Source: Streptomyces cadmiisoli
GTDB taxonomy: Bacteria; Actinomycetota; Actinomycetes; Streptomycetales; Streptomycetaceae
DNA: 64,000 bases
Direction: 5' to 3'
Assembly: GCF_003261055.1 (NCBI RefSeq)
Contig: NZ_CP030073.1
Coordinates: forward strand, 5,518,001 to 5,582,000
Each line of letters begins with the position of its first letter. Within the stretch, counting starts at the first letter, position 1. The notes beneath the pieces were generated by a model. That model saw nothing but the letters and a program-made list of their open reading frames with translations. It made no database searches and was not told the DNA's origin. Below, piece by piece: positions 44,641-51,828 of this stretch. A program made the position numbers and the translations under genes.

Positions 44641-44677
44641 GTGTCGTACCGTAGCATCCTGAGTTCATTCATTGAAC
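44618..44677. promoter_or_regulatory. Duplicated HxlR-type operator
   Basis: Two copies of the 15-base near-palindrome GTTCRTTCATTGAAC lie at 44618-44632 and 44663-44677, exactly 45 bp apart. The second has perfect GTTCA/TGAAC arms. They flank the divergent promoters of the MFS gene and the HxlR gene. Confidence 0.7.
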
Positions 44678-44709
44678 CAAGACCTCGCAAACTGGCTAAG
44701 GTGGGCGTC

Positions 44710-45237
44710 ATGGCACTGGGCAAGGACTACGCGACGCAGGAATGCTCGATCGCCCGCGCGCTGGAGATCGTCGGGGAGCGGTGGACGCTGCTCGTCATCC
44801 GCGACGCGCTGTACGGCGTACGGCGCTACAACGACTTCCTCGTCCACCTCGGCATCCCGCGTGCCGTCCTCGCGGCCCGCCTCCAGACGCTCACCGCGGA
44901 GGGGATCCTGGAGAAGCGCCGGTACCAGCAGTCGCCGCCGCGCGACGAGTACGTCGTCACGGACCGCGGCGTCGCCCTGTGGCCCACCCTGCGGTCGCTC
45001 GGGCTGTGGGGCCGCGAGCACTACGGCGAGCCCGCGCTGCGGATCTTCCGGCACGCGGACTGCGGCACCGAGATCGGTCGGTACGGCGAGTGCCCCGCCT
45101 GCGGAACCTTCGTGGCCCTCGGAGACGTCCTCATGGTGCCGGGCCCCGGCGCCGACCGGAACCCGGCCGACCCGGTCAGCCGCGCGCTGCTGAAGCCGAA
45201 GCGGATGCTGGAGCCGATCGAGATGGACGCGGCGTAG
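44710..45237 (+). CDS. HxlR-family transcriptional regulator
   Basis: The 175-residue winged-helix DNA-binding protein has the HxlR domain at the N-terminus: CSIARALEIVGERWTLLVIR, DALYGVRRYNDFLVHLGIPR, LAARLQTLTAEGILEKRRYQ and YVVTDRGVALWPTLRSLGLW. A C-terminal extension of about 55 residues carries a CGTEIGRYGECPACGTF stretch with three Cys (CPAC) that could bind metal or sense redox state or electrophiles. It is divergent from the MFS pump, with duplicated operators between, so it probably represses both. ATG 44710 is chosen; GTG 44701 is possible. Confidence 0.92.
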   Translation: MALGKDYATQECSIARALEIVGERWTLLVIRDALYGVRRYNDFLVHLGIPRAVLAARLQTLTAEGILEKRRYQQSPPRDEYVVTDRGVALWPTLRSLGLWGREHYGEPALRIFRHADCGTEIGRYGECPACGTFVALGDVLMVPGPGADRNPADPVSRALLKPKRMLEPIEMDAA

Positions 45238-45300
45238 CGGCGCAACGGCTTGCGGGCGGCGGGGACGGAGGTCCGGTACGGCTCCGAAGCCCCGGTCGAC

Positions 45301-45360
45301 CCGTACCATCCGTACAAGCGAAGGGCCGTACGGCCCGTACAACCGAGTGGCCGTACGAGA
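45301..45360. repeat. 25-bp imperfect direct repeat with paired CGTAC boxes
   Basis: CGTAC at 45302, 45311, 45327, 45336 and 45352: pairs 9 bp apart repeated with a 25-bp period. Two full units (45301-45325, 45326-45350) and the start of a third end at the GAGGAGGAG ribosome site of the next gene. Confidence 0.6.
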
Positions 45361-45375
45361 GGAGGAGCAGCCGTG

Positions 45376-45684
45376 ATGCGCAGCTGGGCGAATCAGCGTC
45401 CCGTCGCCGCGCTGCTGCCGCTTCTCCTCCAGCTCGCGCTGCTGGACACCGGCAGCCTCTCCGCCACCGTGGCGCTCGCCGCGACCGCCGCGGCCGGGTC
45501 GGCGCTCGCCGTGTGCGCGCTCGTCTCCGCGCGCTGCGCGCCCACCGTGCCGCCGACCCGTGTGCGCACGGCCATCCGTGACCGGGACCGGCGTACGGCC
45601 TTCCTGCCGCAACGCGACCCCGACGCCAGAGGGCGAACCCGCCCCAGGGCGCCCGGGCACGCCCTCCCGACGACCGTCGCGTAG
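45376..45684 (+). CDS. Small membrane protein, DUF6412-like
   Basis: The 102-residue protein begins MRSWANQRPVAALLPLLLQL and has two hydrophobic helices (about residues 9-25 and 29-50), then a basic Arg/Pro tail (TRVRTAIRDRDRRTAFLPQR). I recall DUF6412 proteins of this size being encoded next to a second YidC in Streptomyces, as here; the assignment is tentative. It starts at ATG 45376 with GGAGGAGCAG just upstream, and the YidC gene follows 100 bp later in the same direction. The two may work together in the membrane. Confidence 0.72.
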   Translation: MRSWANQRPVAALLPLLLQLALLDTGSLSATVALAATAAAGSALAVCALVSARCAPTVPPTRVRTAIRDRDRRTAFLPQRDPDARGRTRPRAPGHALPTTVA

Positions 45685-45784
45685 GGCACGGCTCTCTCAC
45701 CGGACGACGACGTGACCCCGCGCGGGTCGTCATGCCGATCTCCCCATCGATCGCACGACGAGACCCACGACGGAGGGCTCACCC

Positions 45785-46495
45785 ATGTCCGTTTTCGCCA
45801 ACCTGGTCGAGCAGCTCGCCGAGCTGCTGGAACCGGTCTTCCACGCCTCCGCGGCCGCCGCCGCCATCGTCCTGTTCACCGCGCTCGTACGGCTGCTGGT
45901 GCATCCGCTGTCCAGGGCGGCGGCACGGGGGCAGAAGGCGCGTACCGAGCTGCAGCCGAAGATCGCCGAACTGCGGAAGAAGCACGGCAGGAACCCCGAG
46001 CGGCTTCAGCAGGCCGTACTGGAACTGCACACGAAGGAGAAGGTGTCACCGCTGGCCGGGTGCCTGCCCGGCCTGCTCCAGCTGCCCGCGTTCTTCGTGC
46101 TCTACCACGTGTTCTCGAACCGGACGATCGGCGGCGAGGAGAACTCGCTGCTCGGCCACCGGCTGCTGGACGCTCCCCTCGGGCACCGCTGGGTGGACGC
46201 CCTGGACGACGGCGGGGTGTTCGGTGCGGCGGGGCTGGTGTACGTCGGGCTGTTCGCTGTCGTCATCGCCGTGGCCACGTTCAACTACCGCCGCAGCAAG
46301 CGGATGACCGCCGCCCAGGCACTGCCGGCGGGCGGCGGTGAGCAGGTGCCCGGGATCGGGGCGGTGGTGAAGGTCATGCCGTTCATCTCGTTCTTCACCG
46401 TGGTGACCGTGGCGGTGGTGCCGCTGGCGGCCGCGCTGTACGTGGTGACCAGCACGACGTGGAGCGCGGTCGAGCGGGCCGTCCTCTACCGGTGA
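45785..46495 (+). CDS. YidC/Oxa1-family membrane insertase (paralogue)
   Basis: The 236-residue membrane protein has the YidC/Oxa1/Alb3 core: AIVLFTALVRLLVHPLSRAA (first core helix with the conserved Arg), the cytoplasmic helical hairpin ELQPKIAELRKKHGRNPERL, LAGCLPGLLQLPAFFVLYHV, and later helices VYVGLFAVVIAVATFNY and MPFISFFTVVTVAVVPLAAA. It is shorter than the main YidC and lacks a basic C-terminal tail, so it is probably an accessory insertase rather than the one encoded near oriC. The preceding small membrane protein gene may be co-transcribed. Confidence 0.93.
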   Translation: MSVFANLVEQLAELLEPVFHASAAAAAIVLFTALVRLLVHPLSRAAARGQKARTELQPKIAELRKKHGRNPERLQQAVLELHTKEKVSPLAGCLPGLLQLPAFFVLYHVFSNRTIGGEENSLLGHRLLDAPLGHRWVDALDDGGVFGAAGLVYVGLFAVVIAVATFNYRRSKRMTAAQALPAGGGEQVPGIGAVVKVMPFISFFTVVTVAVVPLAAALYVVTSTTWSAVERAVLYR

Positions 46496-46677
46496 GCGCC
46501 GGCGGTCCGTCCTGAGGCCCGGGGACCTGCGGCCCGCTCGCGGTCCAGTACGTGAACGGGGTATTGCGGACTGCACCACGACCTTGGAGGATCGACCAGT
46601 CCTCCGAGGGCCGGCGGCCCGCCGCACCCGGGCCGTGTGCTTCGGAGGGCGGCCCACGATCGAGGGAGATTGTGATC

Positions 46678-47535
46678 ATGAAGCTGCTGCGAGTCGGGAC
46701 GGCCGGGGCGGAGCGGCCGGCGCTGCTCGACACCGAGGGCGTGCTGCGGGATCTTTCGGTTCTCGTGCCGGACATCGACGGCGCACTGCTCGCCGACGCC
46801 CCCGCGCTCGACCGGATCCGGGCTGCCGCCGAGGCCGGGGAGCTGCCCGCGCTGGACGCGGAGGGGCAGCGCGTCGGGCCCCCGCTGGGACGGATCGGCA
46901 AGATCGTGTGCATCGGGCTCAACTACCACGACCACGCGCGCGAGACCGGGGCCGAGCCGCCCGCCGAGCCGGTGATCTTCTTCAAGGCGGCGGACACCGT
47001 GGTCGGCCCGAACGACACCGTGCTGGTGCCGCGCGGGTCCACCAAGACCGACTGGGAGGTGGAGCTCGCGGTCGTCATCGGCCGTACGGCGCGCTATCTG
47101 GAGTCGGCCGAGGAGGGGCTCGCGCACGTCGCCGGGTACGCGGTGGCCCATGACGTCTCGGAGCGGGAGTTCCAGATCGAGCGGGGCGGCACCTGGGACA
47201 AGGGCAAGAACTGCGAGACGTTCAACCCGCTGGGTCCGTGGCTCGTGACGGCGGACGAGGTGCCGGACCCGCAGCGGCTCGCGCTGCGGCTGTGGGTCAA
47301 CGGCGAGCTCAAGCAGGACGGGACGACCGCCGAGCAGATCTTTCCCGTGGGCGAAGTGGTGCGCTACGTCAGCCAGTTCATGACGCTGTACCCGGGCGAC
47401 GTGATCAACACGGGTACGCCGGCGGGTGTCGCGCTGGGGAAGCCGGAGCCGAAGCCCTATCTGCGGGCCGGGGACGTGGTGGAGCTGGAGGTCGAGGGGC
47501 TCGGGCGGCAGCGGCAGGAGTTCAAGGACGCCTGA
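46678..47535 (+). CDS. Fumarylacetoacetate hydrolase family protein
   Basis: A 285-residue metal-dependent hydrolase or lyase. The N-terminal lid region is followed by the FAH core: GKIVCIGLNYHDHARETG, PVIFFKAADTVVGPND, STKTDWEVELAVVIGRT with the acidic metal ligands, YAVAHDVSEREFQIERGG, and GDVINTGTPAGVALGKPEP. This subfamily includes ureidoglycolate lyase, acylpyruvases and 2-hydroxyhepta-diene-dioate isomerases; I cannot choose. ATG 46678 follows CGAGGGAGATT; a GTG six bases earlier is possible. It stands alone. Confidence 0.92.
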   Translation: MKLLRVGTAGAERPALLDTEGVLRDLSVLVPDIDGALLADAPALDRIRAAAEAGELPALDAEGQRVGPPLGRIGKIVCIGLNYHDHARETGAEPPAEPVIFFKAADTVVGPNDTVLVPRGSTKTDWEVELAVVIGRTARYLESAEEGLAHVAGYAVAHDVSEREFQIERGGTWDKGKNCETFNPLGPWLVTADEVPDPQRLALRLWVNGELKQDGTTAEQIFPVGEVVRYVSQFMTLYPGDVINTGTPAGVALGKPEPKPYLRAGDVVELEVEGLGRQRQEFKDA

Positions 47536-47574
47536 GACGGATGCGGCCGGGTCTTGCCGGCCGGGTCCTGCCGG

Positions 47575-47895
47575 TCAGGTCTCCGGGAGGCGGTCGACGA
47601 CCTGTACCGGCGGGGGATTCGCCGGAGTGGGCACCTGGACGAGGAAGGGCACGAACGCGATCTGCCCGTCCCTGTGCACGGGGCGCTGCGAAACGCGGTA
47701 ACAGACGATCCGGTTCGGGTCGTCCGTTGTCGCGTAGCACTTGAGGTTCTGCGGCGGCGCGGCCCGGGAATCGATGCGAGAATGCGCCGCCGTGGTGCCG
47801 GAATCAGTCCGCGATGCGCTCTGCCCGGCGAATCCGGCCGCCCCGCCGACGGCCAGGCAGCAGCATATTGTTATTTCGGCTCGGACCATTCGCAA
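47575..47895 (-). CDS. Small secreted protein, unknown
   Basis: The 106-residue product starts MRMVRAEITICCCLAVGGAA, which looks like a signal peptide, then a short Ser/Arg/Thr region and a domain with NLKCYATTDDPNRIVCYRVS (two Cys likely disulfide-linked) and FVPFLVQVPTPANPPPVQVV. No family recognised. It is less G+C-rich than its neighbours, and the region from about 47850 to 48130 is noticeably A/T-richer. AAGGGGGAA lies 14 bases before the ATG. It is divergent from the repeat protein gene at 48131, and the two may be linked. Confidence 0.6.
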   Translation of the reverse strand: MRMVRAEITICCCLAVGGAAGFAGQSASRTDSGTTAAHSRIDSRAAPPQNLKCYATTDDPNRIVCYRVSQRPVHRDGQIAFVPFLVQVPTPANPPPVQVVDRLPET

Positions 47896-48130
47896 GGTGA
47901 TTCCCCCTTATGCGATTCCGGCCCTCGGATTCGAATCGAGCCGGTCAACTTTCTGAGGGTTTCCATGATTTGGGGGACTAAACTTCAAGCGTGAACGAAG
48001 GCATGATACGGAGTCGCGGTGGTGCGGCGACCCCAGATGCGTCAACAGAGTGACGGAGTTAGCGTGTTGCGGGTCCGGGTTTGTACGTCTCCAGTGCCGA
48101 ATTGAGGCATGCAAGGCAGAGGAGAATTCC

Positions 48131-49117
48131 GTGACCAGCAAGCGCGCATTGAGCGCCGCAGCGGTGATGGCCCTGGTCGGAGGAGCGATCGGGGTCAGCG
48201 TGGAATCGGCCGCGGCCGCACCGAACCAGTCGTGTCGGGTGACGGGCAGCACGCTTACGGGCGAGCGTTTCGACTCAAATCGAACGTTCAACGTCTTGCC
48301 CGGCGGAGAGAGGATAACCACGTCCTCCGAGGGCCGTATCGGCCCGCTCACCGTTTCGGGCTCGGCGCCGTTCCGTGTCGGCTCCGTGCTGTGCGCCGGG
48401 GCGTCCGGTGGCGTGACGGCGACCAGTACGGCCAGTGCCGTGGCAGTGGCAACTAGCACGGCGAGAGCGGCGATTGCCAAAGGCGCGACCGCGTCGCAGG
48501 CGAGGGCGCAGGCATTCGCGGCGGTGCAAGCCGAGGGTAAGCGTCTCGGTCTGTCGCCGACGGCGATAACGCAGATCATCAATCAGACGACGAACAATGT
48601 GAATCAGGTGATCAATACCGGGATCATTTCCGGCGCGATCATCCGACAGGAAGCGGGTCAGACTCCTGGTCAAGCCCCCGGTCAGGCTCCTGGTCAGGCA
48701 CCCGGGCAGGCTCCTGGACAAGCCCCTGGGCAGGCTCCCGGTCAGGCTCCTGGACAAGCCCCTGGGCAGGCCCCTGGGCAAGCCCCCGGTGAGGCTCCTG
48801 GGCAGGCACCCGGGCAGGCTCCTGGACAAGCCCCTGGGCAAGCCCCCGGTGAGGCTCCTGGGCAAGCCCCTGGGCAGGCCCCTGGTGAGGCCCCCGGTCA
48901 GGCCCCTGGTGAGGCTCCCGGTCAGGCCCCTGGTGAGGCTCCTGGGCAAGCCCCTGGTGAGGCCCCCGGTCAGGCTCCCGGTGAGGCTCCTGGGCAAGCC
49001 CCCGGTCAGGCTCCCCCTCAGATGGTGGAGGAGGCCCCGGCCGAGGCTCCCGCTGAGGTCGCAGAAGAAGTGCCCGATCTTGAGCTGGTCGCCCCTATGG
49101 AGGAGCAGGCCGAGTAG
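48131..49117 (+). CDS. Secreted protein with 30 GQAP/GEAP tetrapeptide repeats
   Basis: The 328-residue exported protein: signal peptide TSKRALSAAAVMALVGGAIG to about residue 34, then a domain of about 140 residues with two Cys (APNQSCRVTGSTLTGERFD, VGSVLCAGASGG) and Ala-rich helices, an Asn/Thr/Ile segment (ITQIINQTTNNVNQVIN), 30 tandem tetrapeptides (GQAP and GEAP) and an acidic tail (EEAPAEAPAEVAEEVPDLEL). The repeat is probably an extended wall-spanning or adhesive rod. I do not know the family. The GTG start has GAGGAG six bases upstream. A perfect hairpin follows the stop. Confidence 0.8.
   Translation: MTSKRALSAAAVMALVGGAIGVSVESAAAAPNQSCRVTGSTLTGERFDSNRTFNVLPGGERITTSSEGRIGPLTVSGSAPFRVGSVLCAGASGGVTATSTASAVAVATSTARAAIAKGATASQARAQAFAAVQAEGKRLGLSPTAITQIINQTTNNVNQVINTGIISGAIIRQEAGQTPGQAPGQAPGQAPGQAPGQAPGQAPGQAPGQAPGQAPGQAPGEAPGQAPGQAPGQAPGQAPGEAPGQAPGQAPGEAPGQAPGEAPGQAPGEAPGQAPGEAPGQAPGEAPGQAPGQAPPQMVEEAPAEAPAEVAEEVPDLELVAPMEEQAE
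48656..49015 (+). repeat. 12-bp tandem repeat array (30 units) in coding sequence
   Basis: Thirty in-frame units of the form GGN CAR GCN CCN, encoding GQAP, with first unit GQTP and GEAP alternating in the second half. The high DNA identity between units allows length change by slippage or recombination. Confidence 0.95.
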
Positions 49118-49136
49118 TCCGCCCCTTTCCCGCCCC

Positions 49137-49165
49137 GGCCCGCCGACCGTCACGGTCGGCGGGCC
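49137..49165 (+). terminator. Terminator after the repeat protein gene
   Basis: Perfect 13-bp stem (GGCCCGCCGACCG at 49137-49149 with 49153-49165) around TCA, between convergent genes. Confidence 0.85.
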
Positions 49166-49206
49166 GAGGTACGAGGCGGGCGAACTGCACCAGGTCGGCG
49201 AGCGAA

Positions 49207-50079
49207 CTACAGCAGGGTCGCCAGCCTGCGCCATTCCTCCCGCGGCAGCGTGTCCTGCGGCGCGTCCGTCACCACCTGGAGCGCCACATGGTCCGCGCCC
49301 GCCTGGCGGAAGGAGGCGATGCGTTCCTGGACGCGGGAGTCGTCGCCCCAGGCGAACACCGCGTCGATCAGGCGGTCGCTGCCGCCGTTCGCGATGTCGG
49401 CCTCCGTGAAGCCGTGGCGCAGGAAGTTGTTCGTGTAGTTCGGCAGCGTGAGATACATGGCCAGGTACGCGCGTGCCGTGGCGCGGGCGCGGGTGGGGTC
49501 CGTCTCCAGGACGACCTTCAGTTCGGGCGCGAGCAGCGGGGCGTCGCCCAGGATCTCGCGGGCCTGCGCCGTGTGCTCCGCCGTGACGAGGTACGGGATC
49601 GCGCCGGCCGCCCGGTCACGGGCCAGTTCCAGGGTCTTCGGGCCGAGGGCCGCCAGCACCCGGCGCCCCGCCGGCACCCCCGCGGTGTCCAGGGCGTCGA
49701 GATAGGCGACCAGTGCCGAGTAAGGCCGCCGGTACTGCTCCGTGAGCCTGGCGTGGCTGACGCCGAGGCCCAGCAGGAAGCGGCCGGGGTGGGCGGAGTC
49801 CAGCTCGGCGAAGGCCGCCGCGCTGTCCGCGGCCTCCAGCTGCCAGATGCTCTGGATGCTGGTCCCCACCGTGATCGTCGACGTCGCCCCGATCAGCGGG
49901 GCCGCGTTGCCGGCGGTGCTGTTGCCGCCCAGCCACAGGGCGCCGTAACCGAGTTCCTCCAGTTCGGCGGCGGCCTCGGCGCGTTCTCCCCGCCGGGCCG
50001 GGTCCTCCGAGCGCAGGCCGCCGCTCCAGATGCCGTACCGGCCGACCTGCTGCTTCACCGTGTCTGCGCGTTCGTTCAT
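49207..50079 (-). CDS. LLM-class F420-dependent oxidoreductase
   Basis: The 290-residue TIM-barrel protein of the luciferase-like family. It shows YGIWSGGLRSEDPARRGERA, AAELEELGYGALWLGGNSTA, TVGTSIQSIWQLEAADSAAA and FLLGLGVSHARLTEQY, then RVLAALGPKTLELARDRAAG and IPYLVTAEHTAQAREILG. In actinomycetes most of these use cofactor F420 to transfer hydride, but FMN use cannot be excluded and the substrate is unknown. The start ATG 50079 gives MNERADTVKQQ before the barrel. The gene stands alone. Confidence 0.9.
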   Translation of the reverse strand: MNERADTVKQQVGRYGIWSGGLRSEDPARRGERAEAAAELEELGYGALWLGGNSTAGNAAPLIGATSTITVGTSIQSIWQLEAADSAAAFAELDSAHPGRFLLGLGVSHARLTEQYRRPYSALVAYLDALDTAGVPAGRRVLAALGPKTLELARDRAAGAIPYLVTAEHTAQAREILGDAPLLAPELKVVLETDPTRARATARAYLAMYLTLPNYTNNFLRHGFTEADIANGGSDRLIDAVFAWGDDSRVQERIASFRQAGADHVALQVVTDAPQDTLPREEWRRLATLL

Positions 50080-50171
50080 CGGGGGCGGTCCCTCCGGCTG
50101 TGACGGCTGTTACACCACTGCCAACCGGAGGGACCCGCCCGGTAATCCCGCCGCTGCGGTGCCGGATCCGG

Positions 50172-50687
50172 TCAGCCCTGGTCGGCCAGGTAGTGCTCCA
50201 GGGCCTCCACCACGAGCAGGTGGTCCTGGAGCTGCGGCAGACCGGACACCGTGATCGTGCCGATGACGCCGGCGCCCTCCACGATGACGGGGAACGAGCC
50301 GCCGTGCGCGGCGTACCGGTCCGGGTCCAGGCGCGAGGACTCCTCGAACGTGGTGCCCTTGGCGCGCAGGCGGGCGCCGACGAGGTAGGAGGCGGAGCCG
50401 TAGCGCTCCACGACGCGGCGCTTGCGGTCGATCCAGGCGTCGTTGTCCGGGGTGGAGCCGGGCAGGGCCGCGTGGAACAGCTGCTGGCCGGCCCGGCGGA
50501 TGTCGATGGCGACCGGGGCCTGCCGCTCCCGGGCCAGCTCCACCAGCAGCGACCCGAGTGCCCAGGCGTCGTCGTGGCCGAACCGGCGGAAGACCAGCCG
50601 GCGCTCCTGCGCCTCCAGCTCCGCCACGCCGGGCGCCGGCTCCGGGGCGTCCTTCGGGCTCGTCGTGTTCTCGTGCGTGTGGGTCAC
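50172..50687 (-). CDS. UPF0303/DUF336 (heme-degrading-type) protein
   Basis: The 171-residue cytoplasmic protein matches the UPF0303/DUF336 family: LEAQERRLVFRRFGHDDAWA, LVELARERQAPVAIDIRRAG, QQLFHAALPGSTPDNDAWI, RKRRVVERYGSASYLVG and GGSFPVIVEGAGVIGTITVS. The final GGSFPV..G.GVIG pattern is the signature of the GlcG/HbpS-like fold, some members of which bind or degrade heme. The start GTG overlaps the oxidoreductase stop by 4 bp, so it is the second gene of an operon and probably serves the same pathway. Confidence 0.88.
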   Translation of the reverse strand: MTHTHENTTSPKDAPEPAPGVAELEAQERRLVFRRFGHDDAWALGSLLVELARERQAPVAIDIRRAGQQLFHAALPGSTPDNDAWIDRKRRVVERYGSASYLVGARLRAKGTTFEESSRLDPDRYAAHGGSFPVIVEGAGVIGTITVSGLPQLQDHLLVVEALEHYLADQG

Positions 50688-51772
50688 AGGGTCACCGTCA
50701 CTCCGTCGCGGGCCGAACGCCGGGCCGCTTCCAGTACGTCGAGGGCGGCGGCCGCCTCCAGGGCGGACACCGGGTTGGTGGCGCCGTCCCGCAGGGCGGC
50801 GGCCACGGCCGCGTAGTAGGCGGGGTAGTCGCCCGGCAGGGACGGCACGGGACGGCCGCCACCGGTCTCCGGGGACTCGCCGGCGCCGACCCGGCCCCAC
50901 AGCGACTCGGGCTCCTCGCCCCAGCCGGAGCCGGGGAGCTGCCCGTCCTTCAGGGCCGCTTCCTGGGGGTCCAGGCCGTACTTCACGTAGCCGGCGCGTG
51001 AGCCCAGGACCCGGAAGCGGGGGCCGAGTTGGGCGGTGGTCGCGGACACGTAGAGGTGGGAGCGGACGCCGCTGGTGTGCGTGATCGCGATGAACGTGTC
51101 GTCGTCCGTCTCGGCGTCCGCGCGGCGGATGTCCGACTCGGCGTACACCGAGGCCGCGGGGCCGAAGAGGACCAGCGCCTGGTCGACGACATGGCTGCCG
51201 AGGTCGTACAGCAGGCCTCCGACCTCCGCCGGGTCGCCGGACTCGCGCCAGCCGCCCTTGAGCTGCGGCCGCCACCGCTCGAAGCGCGACTCGAAGCGCC
51301 ACACGTCGCCCAGCTCGCCGTCGGCGATCAGCTTGCGCAGGGTCAGGAAGTCGTTGTCCCAGCGGCGGTTCTGGAAGACGGACAGGAGCAGTCCGCGCTC
51401 CTCGGCCAGGGCCGCCAGCTCGCGCGCCTCGGCGGCCGTGCCGGCGATCGGCTTGTCGACGACGACCGGGAGGCCCGCCTTCAGCGCCGTGCCGGCGAGC
51501 GGGACGTGCGTCCTGTTCGGGGAGGCGATGACGATCAGGTCCAGCTCGTCGGCGCGGTCGAACAGCTCCTCGGCCGTCCCGGCGAGGCGTACGTCCGGGT
51601 GGTCGGCGCGGGCCTGCTGCTGCCGCTCGGGGTTCGAGGTGACCACCGTGTCGAGGGCGAGGCCCTCGGTGGCGGCGATCAGGGGGGCGTGGAACACGGA
51701 GCCCGCGAGGCCGTAGCCGATGAGGCCCACACGGAGGGGAGAACCGGGGGGCATACCAGTCGTACCAGTCAT
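50684..51772 (-). CDS. Gfo/Idh/MocA-family oxidoreductase
   Basis: The 362-residue NAD(P)-dependent dehydrogenase probably acts on a sugar or inositol-like polyol. The Rossmann motif is RVGLIGYGLAGSVFHAPLIA (about residues 14-33). The family's VDKPIAGTAAEARELAALAE (conserved EKP-like Lys-Pro) and the C-terminal domain with GGLLYDLGSHVVDQALVLFG carrying D-x-G-x-H follow. ATG 51772 follows GTGGGAGG. A perfect 12-bp inverted repeat lies just before the ribosome site and faces the divergent ROK regulator, so the operon is probably ROK-controlled. Confidence 0.93.
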   Translation of the reverse strand: MTGTTGMPPGSPLRVGLIGYGLAGSVFHAPLIAATEGLALDTVVTSNPERQQQARADHPDVRLAGTAEELFDRADELDLIVIASPNRTHVPLAGTALKAGLPVVVDKPIAGTAAEARELAALAEERGLLLSVFQNRRWDNDFLTLRKLIADGELGDVWRFESRFERWRPQLKGGWRESGDPAEVGGLLYDLGSHVVDQALVLFGPAASVYAESDIRRADAETDDDTFIAITHTSGVRSHLYVSATTAQLGPRFRVLGSRAGYVKYGLDPQEAALKDGQLPGSGWGEEPESLWGRVGAGESPETGGGRPVPSLPGDYPAYYAAVAAALRDGATNPVSALEAAAALDVLEAARRSARDGVTVTL

Positions 51773-51778
51773 GCCTCC

Positions 51779-51805
51779 CACTTTGGCAACGCTGTTGCCA
51801 AAGTG
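51779..51805. promoter_or_regulatory. Perfect operator palindrome for the ROK regulator
   Basis: CACTTTGGCAAC (51779-51790) and its exact complement GTTGCCAAAGTG (51794-51805) around GCT, placed between the divergent oxidoreductase and ROK genes, 7 bp and 24 bp from their start codons. Confidence 0.8.
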
Positions 51806-51828
51806 CAAGCGGCAGTGAGAATGGAAGG

